Origin: an uncultured Collinsella sp.
Lineage (GTDB): Bacteria; Actinomycetota; Coriobacteriia; Coriobacteriales; Coriobacteriaceae
Length of the DNA: 64,000 nt
Assembly (NCBI GenBank): GCA_900542635.1
Contig: UQOJ01000003.1
Span: 12,558-76,557, forward strand
Direction of reading: 5' to 3'
Both the position numbers and the translations under genes were made by a program. The notes beneath the pieces are model-generated. The model did not search any database and had not been told where the DNA came from. It saw only the letters and a program-made list of their open reading frames with translations. Positions 10,267 through 17,947 of the stretch are shown piece by piece (within the stretch, counting starts at the first letter, position 1; each line of letters opens with the position of its first letter).

Positions 10267-11225
10267 GCAATGCCCGCTCGACGAAGGCCCATACGGATCA
10301 GGCTGTCACAGACCTGCGGGAACGTCATGTCGTCGGTGTGGCGGATCTCATCCGGATACAGCGACGTATCGGTCATGCCGGGAATGGTATTGGTCTCGAG
10401 GATGACGGGGCCGTCCTCACTCACAATAAAGTCGCTGCGTGAGATACCCAGGCAACCGAGGGCCTTGTGAGCAGCGCAGGCAAGCTCCTGAGCGCGAGTG
10501 TAATTCTCGGGTGAAATCTGCGCCGGAATGCGATGGATGTCCGTAGGGTCGACATACTTCACGTCCAGATCGTAGAACTCGCAGTCCTTGGGCTTACGAA
10601 TCTCGACAATCGGCAGAGCGCGCACGTCGTCCTCGCCGTACACGCCGACGGTGATCTCGGTACCCTCGATGCACTTCTCGACCAGCACTTTGTCGCCGTA
10701 CTCAAACGCCTTGGCGATTGCCGCGGGCAGCTCGGAGGGCTCATGGACCAGGGAAATGCCATAGCTGGAACCGTTGACGGCCGGCTTCACAAAGCAGCGC
10801 TCGCCACAAACCTCGACGATATGATCGATATCGACTTCATCGCCCACCTCGAGCGCGAGGCCGGGGGCAATGGGAATGCCCGCCTTGGCGTACAGGAGCT
10901 TAGAGACTTCCTTGTCGGCACCGCAGGCGCTGGCAAGCACGCCCGAGGCCGTGTAGGGGATACCAAGGGTCTCCATGGCGCCCTGCATGGCACCATCCTC
11001 GCCGCCGGCGCCATGCATGGCGATAAACGCCACGTCAAAGCCGCCGGTTGCCATGGTTACCATAAAGTCATCAGCGGCCGTATCGAGCAGCTCCACCGAG
11101 GTGTAACCGGCTTCTTTCAGTGCCACCACAACGTTCTTTCCCGAATTGAGCGAGATCTCGCGCTCAGCGGAATGACCGCCCGCCAAGACCGCTACGTGCA
11201 TGTTCTCTAGGCTTTTACCCGGCAT
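10260..11225 (-). CDS. ddl: D-alanine--D-alanine ligase
   Basis: 321 residues; ATP-grasp enzyme joining two D-alanines for peptidoglycan precursors. Recognisable segments are GGHSAEREISLNSG at the N-terminus, MHGAGGEDGAMQG, and the C-terminal metal/substrate loop LETNTIPGMTDTSLYP. The start at 11225 follows a strong GAGGAGGAG site; an internal ATG eight codons later lacks one. It leads a leftward unit with dinG and is divergent from rlmN across 85 bp. Confidence 0.95.
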   Translation of the reverse strand: MPGKSLENMHVAVLAGGHSAEREISLNSGKNVVVALKEAGYTSVELLDTAADDFMVTMATGGFDVAFIAMHGAGGEDGAMQGAMETLGIPYTASGVLASACGADKEVSKLLYAKAGIPIAPGLALEVGDEVDIDHIVEVCGERCFVKPAVNGSSYGISLVHEPSELPAAIAKAFEYGDKVLVEKCIEGTEITVGVYGEDDVRALPIVEIRKPKDCEFYDLDVKYVDPTDIHRIPAQISPENYTRAQELACAAHKALGCLGISRSDFIVSEDGPVILETNTIPGMTDTSLYPDEIRHTDDMTFPQVCDSLIRMGLRRAGIAC

Positions 11226-11310
11226 GGGCAGACTCCTCCTCTATAATTTCTGCAGCTGATACCATATTGTAGCGATACCCTCTACGTTTCCCCAAAATCG
11301 AAAGGCTTCC

Positions 11311-12363
11311 ATGAATCCCAGGACTAAATCTCAGGACATTCGCGACTTGAGCCAAAACGATATTTGCGAGCTCGTGGCCGAACTTGGCCAGCCCGCCTTC
11401 CGCGCGAAGCAGCTCATTGAATGGGTCTTTGAGAAGAACGTTTGTTCGTTCGACGATATGACCAACCTTCCCAAGGCTTTCCGCGAGCAGCTTAAAGAGG
11501 CTTTTGCCTTTGACACGCCCACTGAACTCACCAAGCAAGTTTCCAAAGATGGCTCGCGCAAGTATCTGCTCGAGTACCACGACGGCGTTTCCGTCGAGAC
11601 TGTCGGCATGCCCCGTCGTAACAAGCTTTCCGTCTGTGTTTCCACCCAGGCAGGCTGCGGCATGGGCTGTGCCTTTTGCGCTACCGGTCTCAACGGCCTC
11701 AAGCGCTCTCTGACCGCTCAAGAGATCGTCGACCAGGTACTTCATGTATCCAATGACTTTGGCGAGCGCGCCACGAGCGTTGTCTTCATGGGCCAGGGCG
11801 AGCCGTTTGCCAACTACGACGAGGTTCTCAAGGCGCTGCGAATCCTCAACGACCCCGATGGCATCGGTATCGGTGCTCGTCACCTCACCGTCTCTACCAG
11901 TGGAGTTATTCCAGGTATTCGCAAATTTGCCGACATCCCCGAGCAGTTCACGCTTGCTGTTTCACTGCATTCCGCCATCCAGTCGACGCGCAATAAGCTC
12001 ATGCCCGGTGTTAAGAAGTACACGCTGCTTCGCCTTCACGAGGCGCTTCAGCTCTACACCGAGAAGACCGGCCGCCGCCCAACCTATGAGTATGCCATGA
12101 TCGAAGGCGTCAACGATACGAATCCCGAGATGCAGGCGCTCTGCGACTTCTGCGAGGGAACGCTGTGCCACGTTAACCTCATTCAGCTTAACGACATCGA
12201 TGGTAGCCCGCTCAAGCCGTCGCCGATTCATAAGGTTGAGGATCTTAAGCGTCGTCTTGAGTCCCGTGGCATCGAGACCACGATTCGTAACTCCCGTGGT
12301 AACGATATTGACGCCGCTTGCGGACAGCTGAAGCAGCGCTTCAAAGTTCAGAAGAACGCATAG
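11311..12363 (+). CDS. rlmN: 23S rRNA (adenine-2503-C2)-methyltransferase RlmN
   Basis: 350 residues. Radical-SAM enzyme that methylates A2503 of 23S rRNA and A37 of some tRNAs. The cluster motif CGMGCAFC (CxxxCxxC) is present, together with FMGQGEPFANYDEVL, HLTVSTSGV and a C-terminal GNDIDAACGQL segment carrying the Cys used in catalysis. AAAGG lies six bases before the ATG. It is a rightward gene of its own inside an otherwise leftward block and is followed at once by a terminator. Confidence 0.95.
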   Translation: MNPRTKSQDIRDLSQNDICELVAELGQPAFRAKQLIEWVFEKNVCSFDDMTNLPKAFREQLKEAFAFDTPTELTKQVSKDGSRKYLLEYHDGVSVETVGMPRRNKLSVCVSTQAGCGMGCAFCATGLNGLKRSLTAQEIVDQVLHVSNDFGERATSVVFMGQGEPFANYDEVLKALRILNDPDGIGIGARHLTVSTSGVIPGIRKFADIPEQFTLAVSLHSAIQSTRNKLMPGVKKYTLLRLHEALQLYTEKTGRRPTYEYAMIEGVNDTNPEMQALCDFCEGTLCHVNLIQLNDIDGSPLKPSPIHKVEDLKRRLESRGIETTIRNSRGNDIDAACGQLKQRFKVQKNA

Positions 12364-12381
12364 GGGAGTCGCGCCCCAAAA

Positions 12382-12397
12382 CGTTTCATGTGAAACA
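12382..12397. promoter_or_regulatory. parS: Degenerate parS-like palindrome
   Basis: CGTTTCATGTGAAACA matches the parS consensus TGTTTCACGTGAAACA at 14 of 16 positions. It lies between the rlmN stop and its terminator, 2.1 kb from the perfect parS cluster. ParB binding would be weaker if it occurs. Confidence 0.45.
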
Positions 12398-12400
12398 TCG

Positions 12401-12437
12401 AATGACCCCGGTTGCAGAATATGCAACCGGGGTCATT
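12401..12437 (+). terminator. Intrinsic terminator of rlmN
   Basis: A perfect 16-bp stem (AATGACCCCGGTTGCA, loop GAATA) followed by TTCATTTATT. Confidence 0.85.
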
Positions 12438-12498
12438 TCATTTATTGATCTTAATTTTAAATCAGCTGCTACCTGTCCCATGTTTTACGGCCAATATA

Positions 12499-12534
12499 AG
12501 AGGTCCTTGTCTCATGAATCAGACAAGGACCTCT
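12499..12534 (-). terminator. 14-bp perfect hairpin, probable end of the parAB operon
   Basis: AGAGGTCCTTGTCT pairs perfectly with 12521-12534 around an 8-base loop. It lies downstream of the leftward small gene at 12563. The T tract after it on the minus strand is weak (CTTATATTGG), so termination is plausible but not certain. Confidence 0.5.
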
Positions 12535-12562
12535 CAAAATATGCTGAGTAATTGTTAGGTAC

Positions 12563-12817
12563 CTAATAGCCTACATTTTCCCATTGGTTGCTAACCCAAC
12601 CTTGATTAATCTTAGGATTCTTCGTTACCTGAGCAGTACGCATGGCAACATCTTCTGTCATAACATCCATTTTCTTTTTGGAAGTATCGACCATATCTTG
12701 CGCGCCACGAAGCAAACGACCTCGAAGTTCATCGTCTGTCGCGATCTTATAGCCAGCAAAGGCACCAGCCGCGATAGTCGTCGCCAATGCAATCGCTGTT
12801 AAAATCTTATTCCTCAT
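12563..12817 (-). CDS. Small YtxH-like membrane protein
   Basis: 84 residues from the ATG at 12817, which has AAGGAGG five bases upstream; a TTG six codons earlier overlaps that site and is rejected. One N-terminal hydrophobic helix (ILTAIALATTIAAGAFAGYKIA) is followed by a Lys/Asp-rich amphipathic region, resembling YtxH-type stress or envelope proteins. It overlaps the parB stop by 11 bp and is the last gene of the rsmG-parA-parB unit. Function unknown. Confidence 0.65.
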   Translation of the reverse strand: MRNKILTAIALATTIAAGAFAGYKIATDDELRGRLLRGAQDMVDTSKKKMDVMTEDVAMRTAQVTKNPKINQGWVSNQWENVGY

Positions 12818-13712
12818 CTTGGCCTCCTTGATCAAACTGAATCATTTCGCCAAGAATACGAGAGAGCTCTTCCTCGTCTTTAAACTCAATCTCAATCTTA
12901 TTCTTTCCACGCGAGCTCTTCACACGCACGTTGGTATTAAATACCTGACGAAGCACACGGGCAGCCTTTTTAAAAGACTGAGGCGTTGCAGGCCTCGGCG
13001 TCTTAGGTGTCTCTCCGGCAGAAAACAACGGAGCAAGATTTTCTGTCGCTCTTACGGAAAGGCCCTCCGCAACAACCTTCTCTGCAAGTCGAATACGCGC
13101 GTCCTCATAGGGAACTGCAAGAATCGCACGTGCATGACCAGCAGTAAGTTTGCCCTCAAAAATCATCTGCTGAACTATTTCGGGGAGATCGAGAAGACGC
13201 AGTGAGTTTGTAATTGCAGAGCGTGACTTGCTTACTGCCTTCGACAATGCCTCCTGGGTCATCCCGCTGGCATCAATGAGTTGGCGATAGCCCTTAGCCT
13301 CTTCGACGGGATTCAGATCAGAACGCTGAAGGTTTTCGATAAGAGCAAGAGCCAGCATCTCTTCATCATTTACCTCTTTAATGATGACTGGCAATTCTTC
13401 AAGACCAGCAAGCTTTGACGCCTGGTAACGACGCTCACCAGCGATGATCTCATAGCCGTTTCCATGCTTGCGAACCAAAAGCGGCTGCAAAACGCCATGT
13501 TCTTGGATTGACTCACTCAACTCGCGAAGTTCAGTTTCGTTAAAGTGAATTCGCGGCTGATTAGGGTTAGGAACGATATCCTCAATCGGTAGTCTTGTTT
13601 CAGATGTGGCATTTGAAGCAGATGCAGACGAACCACCGGTCTCATACTCGGCCTCTGAGACCAAAGCATTGAGTCCACGTCCCAATCCGCCACGTTTTTT
13701 TGCACTAGGCAC
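12807..13712 (-). CDS. parB: Chromosome-partitioning protein ParB
   Basis: 301 residues. The KRGGLGRGLNAL N-terminus is the ParA-stimulating segment typical of chromosomal ParB/Spo0J. A ParB/Srx domain follows with the GERRYQASKLAG CTP-binding motif, then a helix-turn-helix (MTQEALSKAVSKSRSAITNSLRLL) and a short dimerisation tail (LRQVFNTNVRVKSSRGKNKIEIEF). It binds parS and loads onto DNA near the origin. It overlaps parA by 8 bp and lies about 1 kb from three perfect parS sites. Confidence 0.95.
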   Translation of the reverse strand: MPSAKKRGGLGRGLNALVSEAEYETGGSSASASNATSETRLPIEDIVPNPNQPRIHFNETELRELSESIQEHGVLQPLLVRKHGNGYEIIAGERRYQASKLAGLEELPVIIKEVNDEEMLALALIENLQRSDLNPVEEAKGYRQLIDASGMTQEALSKAVSKSRSAITNSLRLLDLPEIVQQMIFEGKLTAGHARAILAVPYEDARIRLAEKVVAEGLSVRATENLAPLFSAGETPKTPRPATPQSFKKAARVLRQVFNTNVRVKSSRGKNKIEIEFKDEEELSRILGEMIQFDQGGQDEE

Positions 13713-14505
13713 GCTTGATCACCTCTTTTGCAAGGTTCATATATGCTTTTGCACCCTTATTTTGAGGTGCATAGGTAATTACTGGTTCTCCAAAAGACGG
13801 AGCTTCGGAAATTTTAACCGTACGGGGGATTAGTGTGTTAAACGCCTTATCACCAAAGTACGATTGAACCTCCTCAACAACCTGATTCGATAGAGAAGTA
13901 CGCGAGTCATACATGGTCATAAGCACACCATAGGTGTCTAAGCCCTTATTCAGACGTGATTTAACCATCTTCATTGACTCAAGCAGCTTCGTAACACCCT
14001 CGAGTGCGTAATACTCGCACTGGATCGGAATCAAAACGCTGTCTGCTGCGGTCAAGGCGTTGATAGTAAGCAGGCCGAGCGAAGGGGGACAGTCAATGAA
14101 AATAAAATCGAACTCGTCCTGAATCGGCTCAAGTAAATCTTTGAGACGGGTTTCACGAGCGATTGCGCTTACGAGCTCAATTTCCGCGCCTGCAAGCTGA
14201 ATTGTAGCCGGAATTACGAATACCTTTTTGCAATTTGTATCAAGAACAAGCGATTCTGCCGGCACATCATTCAACAATGCATCATAGATGCAGTGATCAA
14301 GGTCTTCTTTTTCAATTCCGAATCCACTAGTGCTGTTTCCCTGTGGATCAAAATCGACAATCAGTGTCTTACGACCCTGCTCACCCAGTGCTGCTGCAAG
14401 GTTTACAGCCGTCGTTGACTTACCGACGCCGCCTTTTTGATTGATGATTGCAATGATACGCGTGTCTTTTGCGCTCTTAGAACGCTTAACGTCGCGAAAT
14501 CCCAC
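13705..14505 (-). CDS. parA: Chromosome-partitioning ATPase ParA/Soj
   Basis: 266 residues. The deviant Walker A motif KGGVGKST appears near residue 25, followed by DFDPQGN and DCPPSLGLL; these define the ParA/MinD family. The protein forms ATP-dependent dimers on the nucleoid, cooperates with ParB, and in several bacteria also regulates DnaA. It is translationally coupled to parB. The parS cluster lies directly upstream, in the rsmG-parA gap, so ParB bound there could affect this promoter. Confidence 0.95.
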   Translation of the reverse strand: MGFRDVKRSKSAKDTRIIAIINQKGGVGKSTTAVNLAAALGEQGRKTLIVDFDPQGNSTSGFGIEKEDLDHCIYDALLNDVPAESLVLDTNCKKVFVIPATIQLAGAEIELVSAIARETRLKDLLEPIQDEFDFIFIDCPPSLGLLTINALTAADSVLIPIQCEYYALEGVTKLLESMKMVKSRLNKGLDTYGVLMTMYDSRTSLSNQVVEEVQSYFGDKAFNTLIPRTVKISEAPSFGEPVITYAPQNKGAKAYMNLAKEVIKRA

Positions 14506-14544
14506 GGTCCCTCCTGGTGTGTATTAAAGCTGTCAAACGGAGGA

Positions 14545-14560
14545 TGTTTCACGTGAAACA
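14545..14560. promoter_or_regulatory. parS: parS site 1
   Basis: Exact match to TGTTTCACGTGAAACA, the near-universal ParB-binding palindrome, 40 bp upstream of parA. Confidence 0.97.
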
Positions 14561-14583
14561 TTCCGATTCGATATCAACCGCCA

Positions 14584-14599
14584 TGTTTCACGTGAAACA
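14584..14599. promoter_or_regulatory. parS: parS site 2
   Basis: Exact match to TGTTTCACGTGAAACA; centre 39 bp from site 1. Confidence 0.97.
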
Positions 14600-14622
14600 C
14601 TGCAAGTTGTTAGTATCCATTA

Positions 14623-14638
14623 TGTTTCACGTGAAACA
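14623..14638. promoter_or_regulatory. parS: parS site 3
   Basis: Exact match to TGTTTCACGTGAAACA; again 39 bp from the previous centre, ending 1 bp before the rsmG stop codon. Confidence 0.97.
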
Positions 14639-14639
14639 T

Positions 14640-15377
14640 CTAGGCAAGCGGATTCTTCTTTGCCATGCCATTTGCACGAGGCAATGAAACAGATGCTGGA
14701 TGACTCTTCTTAAGAACAATGAACTCCCTGTGACCCAAGCCTTCAGGCAAATCAATTGCGTCATTCAGAAGCAAAGTGAAGCCGCAAATCTTAGCTGCTG
14801 ACATACCGGAAGCAAGCTCCTCATCCGAAGGATTGCCCTTGGTAATAACAAATAGCCCTCCATCCTTCAGGTACGGTGCCGCATACTCAACAAGAATCGG
14901 TAGAGGGGCTAGTGCACGGGCGGTTACGACAGAAAACTGCTTCTTATGGCTTCGAGCAAATTCTTCAAGACGATCATGAACCGCATGAGCATGTTTCAAT
15001 CCAAGAACATGGACAAAAGAATTGACAGCATCAACCTTCTTGCCAACAGAGTCAATATAAGTAGCTTTACGATGCGTGGCTATGGTTAACGGAATACCAG
15101 GGAAGCCCGCACCCGTACCCATATCGAGTAAAGCTCCCTCAGGAGCCTTATTGATATAGGGGAGCAAAACAAGAGAGTCGAGGATATGAAGTACGGCAGC
15201 ATCTTCTACGTTAAGAATACGGGTGAGATTGGTTGTCTTATTTGTTTTCAGAACCAAATCCAAATGATGAATACATTTCCTCAGCTCAACATCAGTTACG
15301 CTCAAGGAATACTCTTTGCAATAGGAAGTTAGACGACTCAACATCTCGTCAGCCTGCTGATCAGTAAGCACTAACAA
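14640..15377 (-). CDS. rsmG: 16S rRNA (guanine-527-N7)-methyltransferase RsmG
   Basis: 245 residues. SAM-dependent methyltransferase acting on G527 of 16S rRNA. The SAM-binding loop LDMGTGAGFPGIPL and the VTARALAPLPILVEY segment are diagnostic. The start chosen is TTG at 15377, six bases after AAAGGAG; a GTG two codons later and a longer TTG start at 15425 are possible. A terminator for the upstream jag gene precedes it, so rsmG, parA, parB and the small gene appear to form a separate leftward transcript. Confidence 0.93.
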   Translation of the reverse strand: MLVLTDQQADEMLSRLTSYCKEYSLSVTDVELRKCIHHLDLVLKTNKTTNLTRILNVEDAAVLHILDSLVLLPYINKAPEGALLDMGTGAGFPGIPLTIATHRKATYIDSVGKKVDAVNSFVHVLGLKHAHAVHDRLEEFARSHKKQFSVVTARALAPLPILVEYAAPYLKDGGLFVITKGNPSDEELASGMSAAKICGFTLLLNDAIDLPEGLGHREFIVLKKSHPASVSLPRANGMAKKNPLA

Positions 15378-15422
15378 CGAAAGCTCCTTTCTGACAAAAA
15401 TCAGTGTATCGAGAACTTTTGA

Positions 15423-15453
15423 CAAAAAAAGGGGACGTGGAAACCACGTCCCC
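15423..15453 (-). terminator. Intrinsic terminator downstream of jag
   Basis: A 10-bp stem (GGGGACGTGG, loop AAA) followed on the minus strand by seven T residues. It ends the rpmH-rnpA-yidD-yidC-jag transcript. Confidence 0.85.
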
Positions 15454-15473
15454 TTAGCATAAGCTCGAGAGGA

Positions 15474-16043
15474 TTATCGAGCAACAATCACCACATGGCG
15501 ATCAGGGTCAGAACCCTCAGAATGAGTATCGACGGCATCATTGCCACGAAGTGCAATGTGAACCAGTCGACGCTCGTAGGCATTCATGGGCGGAAGCGAA
15601 ACACTCTTGTGAGTGCGAATGGCACGCTCGGCAGCAGACTGAGCCATGGAGGCAACCTTGTCCTGACGGCGGCTCTTGTATCCCTCGACGTCCACTACAA
15701 CCGGATACCTAAAGCCAAGTTTGCGGCTCACCAGCAACGAGAACATAACCTGAAGGGCATCAAGGGTGCGACCATGTCGGCCAATGAGAACAGCAAGGTC
15801 GGGAGCCGTTACATCCAAAATCAGCTCACCCTCGTCGCCCTCATACTCATCGATAGGAGAGTTGGCGGCATCGAAGTGCGAAAGGATGGAACGCAGGATG
15901 GAAATCGCAACATCGGCAATGGTGTCGAGCTCCTCATCGGTCAGCTCTTCACCAGCCTTGTAGCGCTGTGCAATCTCGGGATAATCGCCCGCGACCTGCG
16001 GGGCAACCTCCTCAAGCATATCCTCGATGATCTCTTCAGACAT
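15474..16043 (-). CDS. jag: RNA-binding protein Jag/KhpB (KH and R3H domains)
   Basis: 189 residues from the ATG at 16043 (GGAG six bases upstream). An acidic N-terminal region leads to a KH domain with the GRHG loop (LIGRHGRTLDALQ) and a C-terminal R3H domain (PPMNAYERRLVHIAL...THSEG). Family members bind RNA with KhpA and influence cell elongation and division. Its place directly after yidC (spoIIIJ) is the classical one that gave the name SpoIIIJ-associated protein. Confidence 0.9.
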   Translation of the reverse strand: MSEEIIEDMLEEVAPQVAGDYPEIAQRYKAGEELTDEELDTIADVAISILRSILSHFDAANSPIDEYEGDEGELILDVTAPDLAVLIGRHGRTLDALQVMFSLLVSRKLGFRYPVVVDVEGYKSRRQDKVASMAQSAAERAIRTHKSVSLPPMNAYERRLVHIALRGNDAVDTHSEGSDPDRHVVIVAR

Positions 16044-16058
16044 AACGTACTCCAAAAG

Positions 16059-16070
16059 TTAGGTACCTAA
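16059..16070. repeat. Palindrome TTAGGTACCTAA (second copy at 12555-12566)
   Basis: This perfect 12-bp palindrome lies in the jag leader. An identical copy at 12555-12566 spans the stop codon of the small gene at 12563. No regulator is known to me for this sequence. Confidence 0.4.
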
Positions 16071-16087
16071 ATAAGATTGATATCCCA

Positions 16088-16858
16088 CTACTTCTTCTTG
16101 TGCGGGCGCGGCTTCTTCTCGCGACGAGTGACCTCAACCTGCAGCGGAGCGTTCTTAAGACGCTCCTCCTCATCGGCCTTCGCCTTGTCGATGACCTTCT
16201 GCGTCACAAAAATCTGCTGGATAACCTGCCAAGCAGACGAGACGTCGTAGTACAGCAGAACACCAACGGGAAGGCTCCAACCCATCCAAAGCATCATGAC
16301 CGTCATGACGACGGCCATCATACGCATGCTCTGAGCCTGCTGGCCGGTCTGGTTGCGCGACATGTAGAGCTGCGGAATCAGGGTCAGGACGGCGAACAGG
16401 ATCAGGCAGACCAGCGCAGGCAGCGCGACCACAAAGCCATCGGCAAAGGAAGCGCTCGGCGTGGTGGTCAGGTCGGGCAGGATGTTGAAGAATGAGAACG
16501 TGCCCTCGTTAAAGTACTGCGGCAGGTTGCGCAGAAGCGTGAACAGGGCGATAAGGATGGGCATCTGAATCAGAAGCGGCAGGCAGCCAGACAGCGGATT
16601 AAACTTGTTCTCGCTGTAGAACTTCTGCATCTCCTCGGCCTGACGCTGGGGATCGTCGGCGTAGCGCTCCTGGATCTCGAGCATCTTGGGCTGCAGCACC
16701 TGCATGCGAGCCGTCGACTTGGTCGACTTGAGCATAAGCGGCGTCAGCAGCAGACGGATGATGACCACCAGGATGATGATGGACAGGCCCCAGTCGACCG
16801 CAAAGGTCTGGATGAGCTTGAGCAGCTCGAAAAGGATGTTAACGATCCAATCCCACAT
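16088..16858 (-). CDS. yidC: Membrane protein insertase YidC/Oxa1
   Basis: 256 residues, the short Gram-positive type without the large extracytoplasmic P1 domain. Five hydrophobic segments are visible, including WGLSIIILVVIIRLLLTPLML with the conserved Arg in the hydrophilic groove, and PLLIQMPILIALFTLLR. The tail is strongly basic (RREKKPRPHKKK), as expected for ribosome contact. It inserts membrane proteins alone or with SecYEG. The gene order rpmH-rnpA-yidD-yidC-jag is conserved. Confidence 0.94.
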   Translation of the reverse strand: MWDWIVNILFELLKLIQTFAVDWGLSIIILVVIIRLLLTPLMLKSTKSTARMQVLQPKMLEIQERYADDPQRQAEEMQKFYSENKFNPLSGCLPLLIQMPILIALFTLLRNLPQYFNEGTFSFFNILPDLTTTPSASFADGFVVALPALVCLILFAVLTLIPQLYMSRNQTGQQAQSMRMMAVVMTVMMLWMGWSLPVGVLLYYDVSSAWQVIQQIFVTQKVIDKAKADEEERLKNAPLQVEVTRREKKPRPHKKK

Positions 16859-16887
16859 GTAAGTTTTCCTCCGATAGCGAGTGCCCG

Positions 16888-17112
16888 CTAGGGCACAGGG
16901 TCATAACCGCCGACGTGCAGGGGATTGCAGCGAGCGATGCGCCTCACGGCAAGCCAGCAGCCTCTCAAAACACCGTACTTCTCAATCGCCTGGACGGCGT
17001 ATTGCGAGCACGTTGGGTAATAAATGCAGGCGTCAGGCAATAAGGGCGAAATAACCTGTTGATATATGCGAATAGGAGCGATGGCAACACGTCGCAAAAC
17101 GTGATTGCTCAT
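16888..17112 (-). CDS. yidD: Membrane protein insertion efficiency factor YidD
   Basis: 74 residues with the family signature YQQVISPLLPDACIYYPTCSQYA and the cysteine motif near residues 28-36. It overlaps the rnpA stop by 4 bp and precedes yidC by 29 bp. The family assists YidC-dependent insertion. Confidence 0.94.
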   Translation of the reverse strand: MSNHVLRRVAIAPIRIYQQVISPLLPDACIYYPTCSQYAVQAIEKYGVLRGCWLAVRRIARCNPLHVGGYDPVP

Positions 17113-17447
17113 CGCTCCTCCCCGGCAACGCCGGCGCGTTTCATAAGCGAACGCAATGCCTTGTCCATCTCCTGCGGCGAGGAAACCCTCGTCTTGGGAG
17201 TTGCAAACAAGATGATGTCATAACCCGCAACGGGAAATCCACAGCTGCGGGCGGCCTCGCGCATCACACGCTTAGATCGGTTGCGCACGACGGCACAACC
17301 GAGTCGCTTAGCACCAACGAAGGCGACCCTTCCGGAGCCGCCTTCGCCAACCGATTCACATATGGTCATTCGAATCAGAGGGTGATTGAAACGACGCCCC
17401 TGACTGAACACATGCTCGAAATCTTGCCGAGACTTAATAGTCTTCAT
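17109..17447 (-). CDS. rnpA: Ribonuclease P protein component
   Basis: 112 residues. The RNR-like motif appears as KRLGCAVVRNRSKRVMREAAR, which binds RNase P RNA. It supports maturation of tRNA 5' ends. It lies 20 bp downstream of rpmH and overlaps yidD. Confidence 0.94.
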   Translation of the reverse strand: MKTIKSRQDFEHVFSQGRRFNHPLIRMTICESVGEGGSGRVAFVGAKRLGCAVVRNRSKRVMREAARSCGFPVAGYDIILFATPKTRVSSPQEMDKALRSLMKRAGVAGEER

Positions 17448-17467
17448 GCGAGATGTGTGTATCGCTG

Positions 17468-17602
17468 CTAGACAGTGAGACGCTTGCGGCCCTTGGCGCG
17501 GCGACGGGCGAGCACGGCACGACCACCCTTGGTGGCCATACGGGCACGGAAGCCATGGGTCTTGGCACGCTTACGCTTATTAGGCTGATACGTACGCTTC
17601 AT
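17468..17602 (-). CDS. rpmH: 50S ribosomal protein L34
   Basis: 44 residues starting [18 protein letters not shown], essentially the family consensus. The ATG at 17602 follows AGGAGG; the longer upstream reading is rejected. First gene of the leftward transcript leaving the origin. Confidence 0.97.
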   Translation of the reverse strand: MKRTYQPNKRKRAKTHGFRARMATKGGRAVLARRRAKGRKRLTV

Positions 17603-17947
17603 CTTAAGTTCCTCCTGCTGCATTTCGAGTGTCCGCGGGAGCGCGGACGCAGATATAGACACGTGAGCTTGAAGATTGTAGGGAAATCAATGTTCAAATG
17701 TCAAGAAATCAAAGGTAAAAGGTTGCGTAGTTCACACGGTTCCCCCATAAGCCGAGCTCGATTTAGCGGTGTATGGCAACTTTTCACGATATTTCATCGA
17801 GTTTTCAACAGGTCATGTTGGCAATGTTGAGAACTTTTCGCCCGTTTTCCAAAGTTTTCAACAGGTTTTGAAAAGTTGTCGAAAGATGAGAAACATTGCA
17901 CAGTGAGCTACTATTTGTTCGAAACCTTATGAAAGATTGCGAGCGGC
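17603..17947. other. oriC: Probable oriC segment with non-canonical DnaA boxes
   Basis: This is the divergent gap between rpmH and the rightward genes. It carries two exact TTTTCAACA sites (17802-17810, 17855-17863), an inverted TTCTCAACA variant at 17825-17833, and further TTTTCACGA- and GTTTTCCA-like words. Canonical TTATCCACA was not seen. The same TTTTCAACA word recurs at 18988-18996 inside the next gene and, inverted, at 21056-21064 after dnaA. Leading-strand orientation of genes reverses here. Promoters for both directions must also lie in this segment. Confidence 0.7.
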
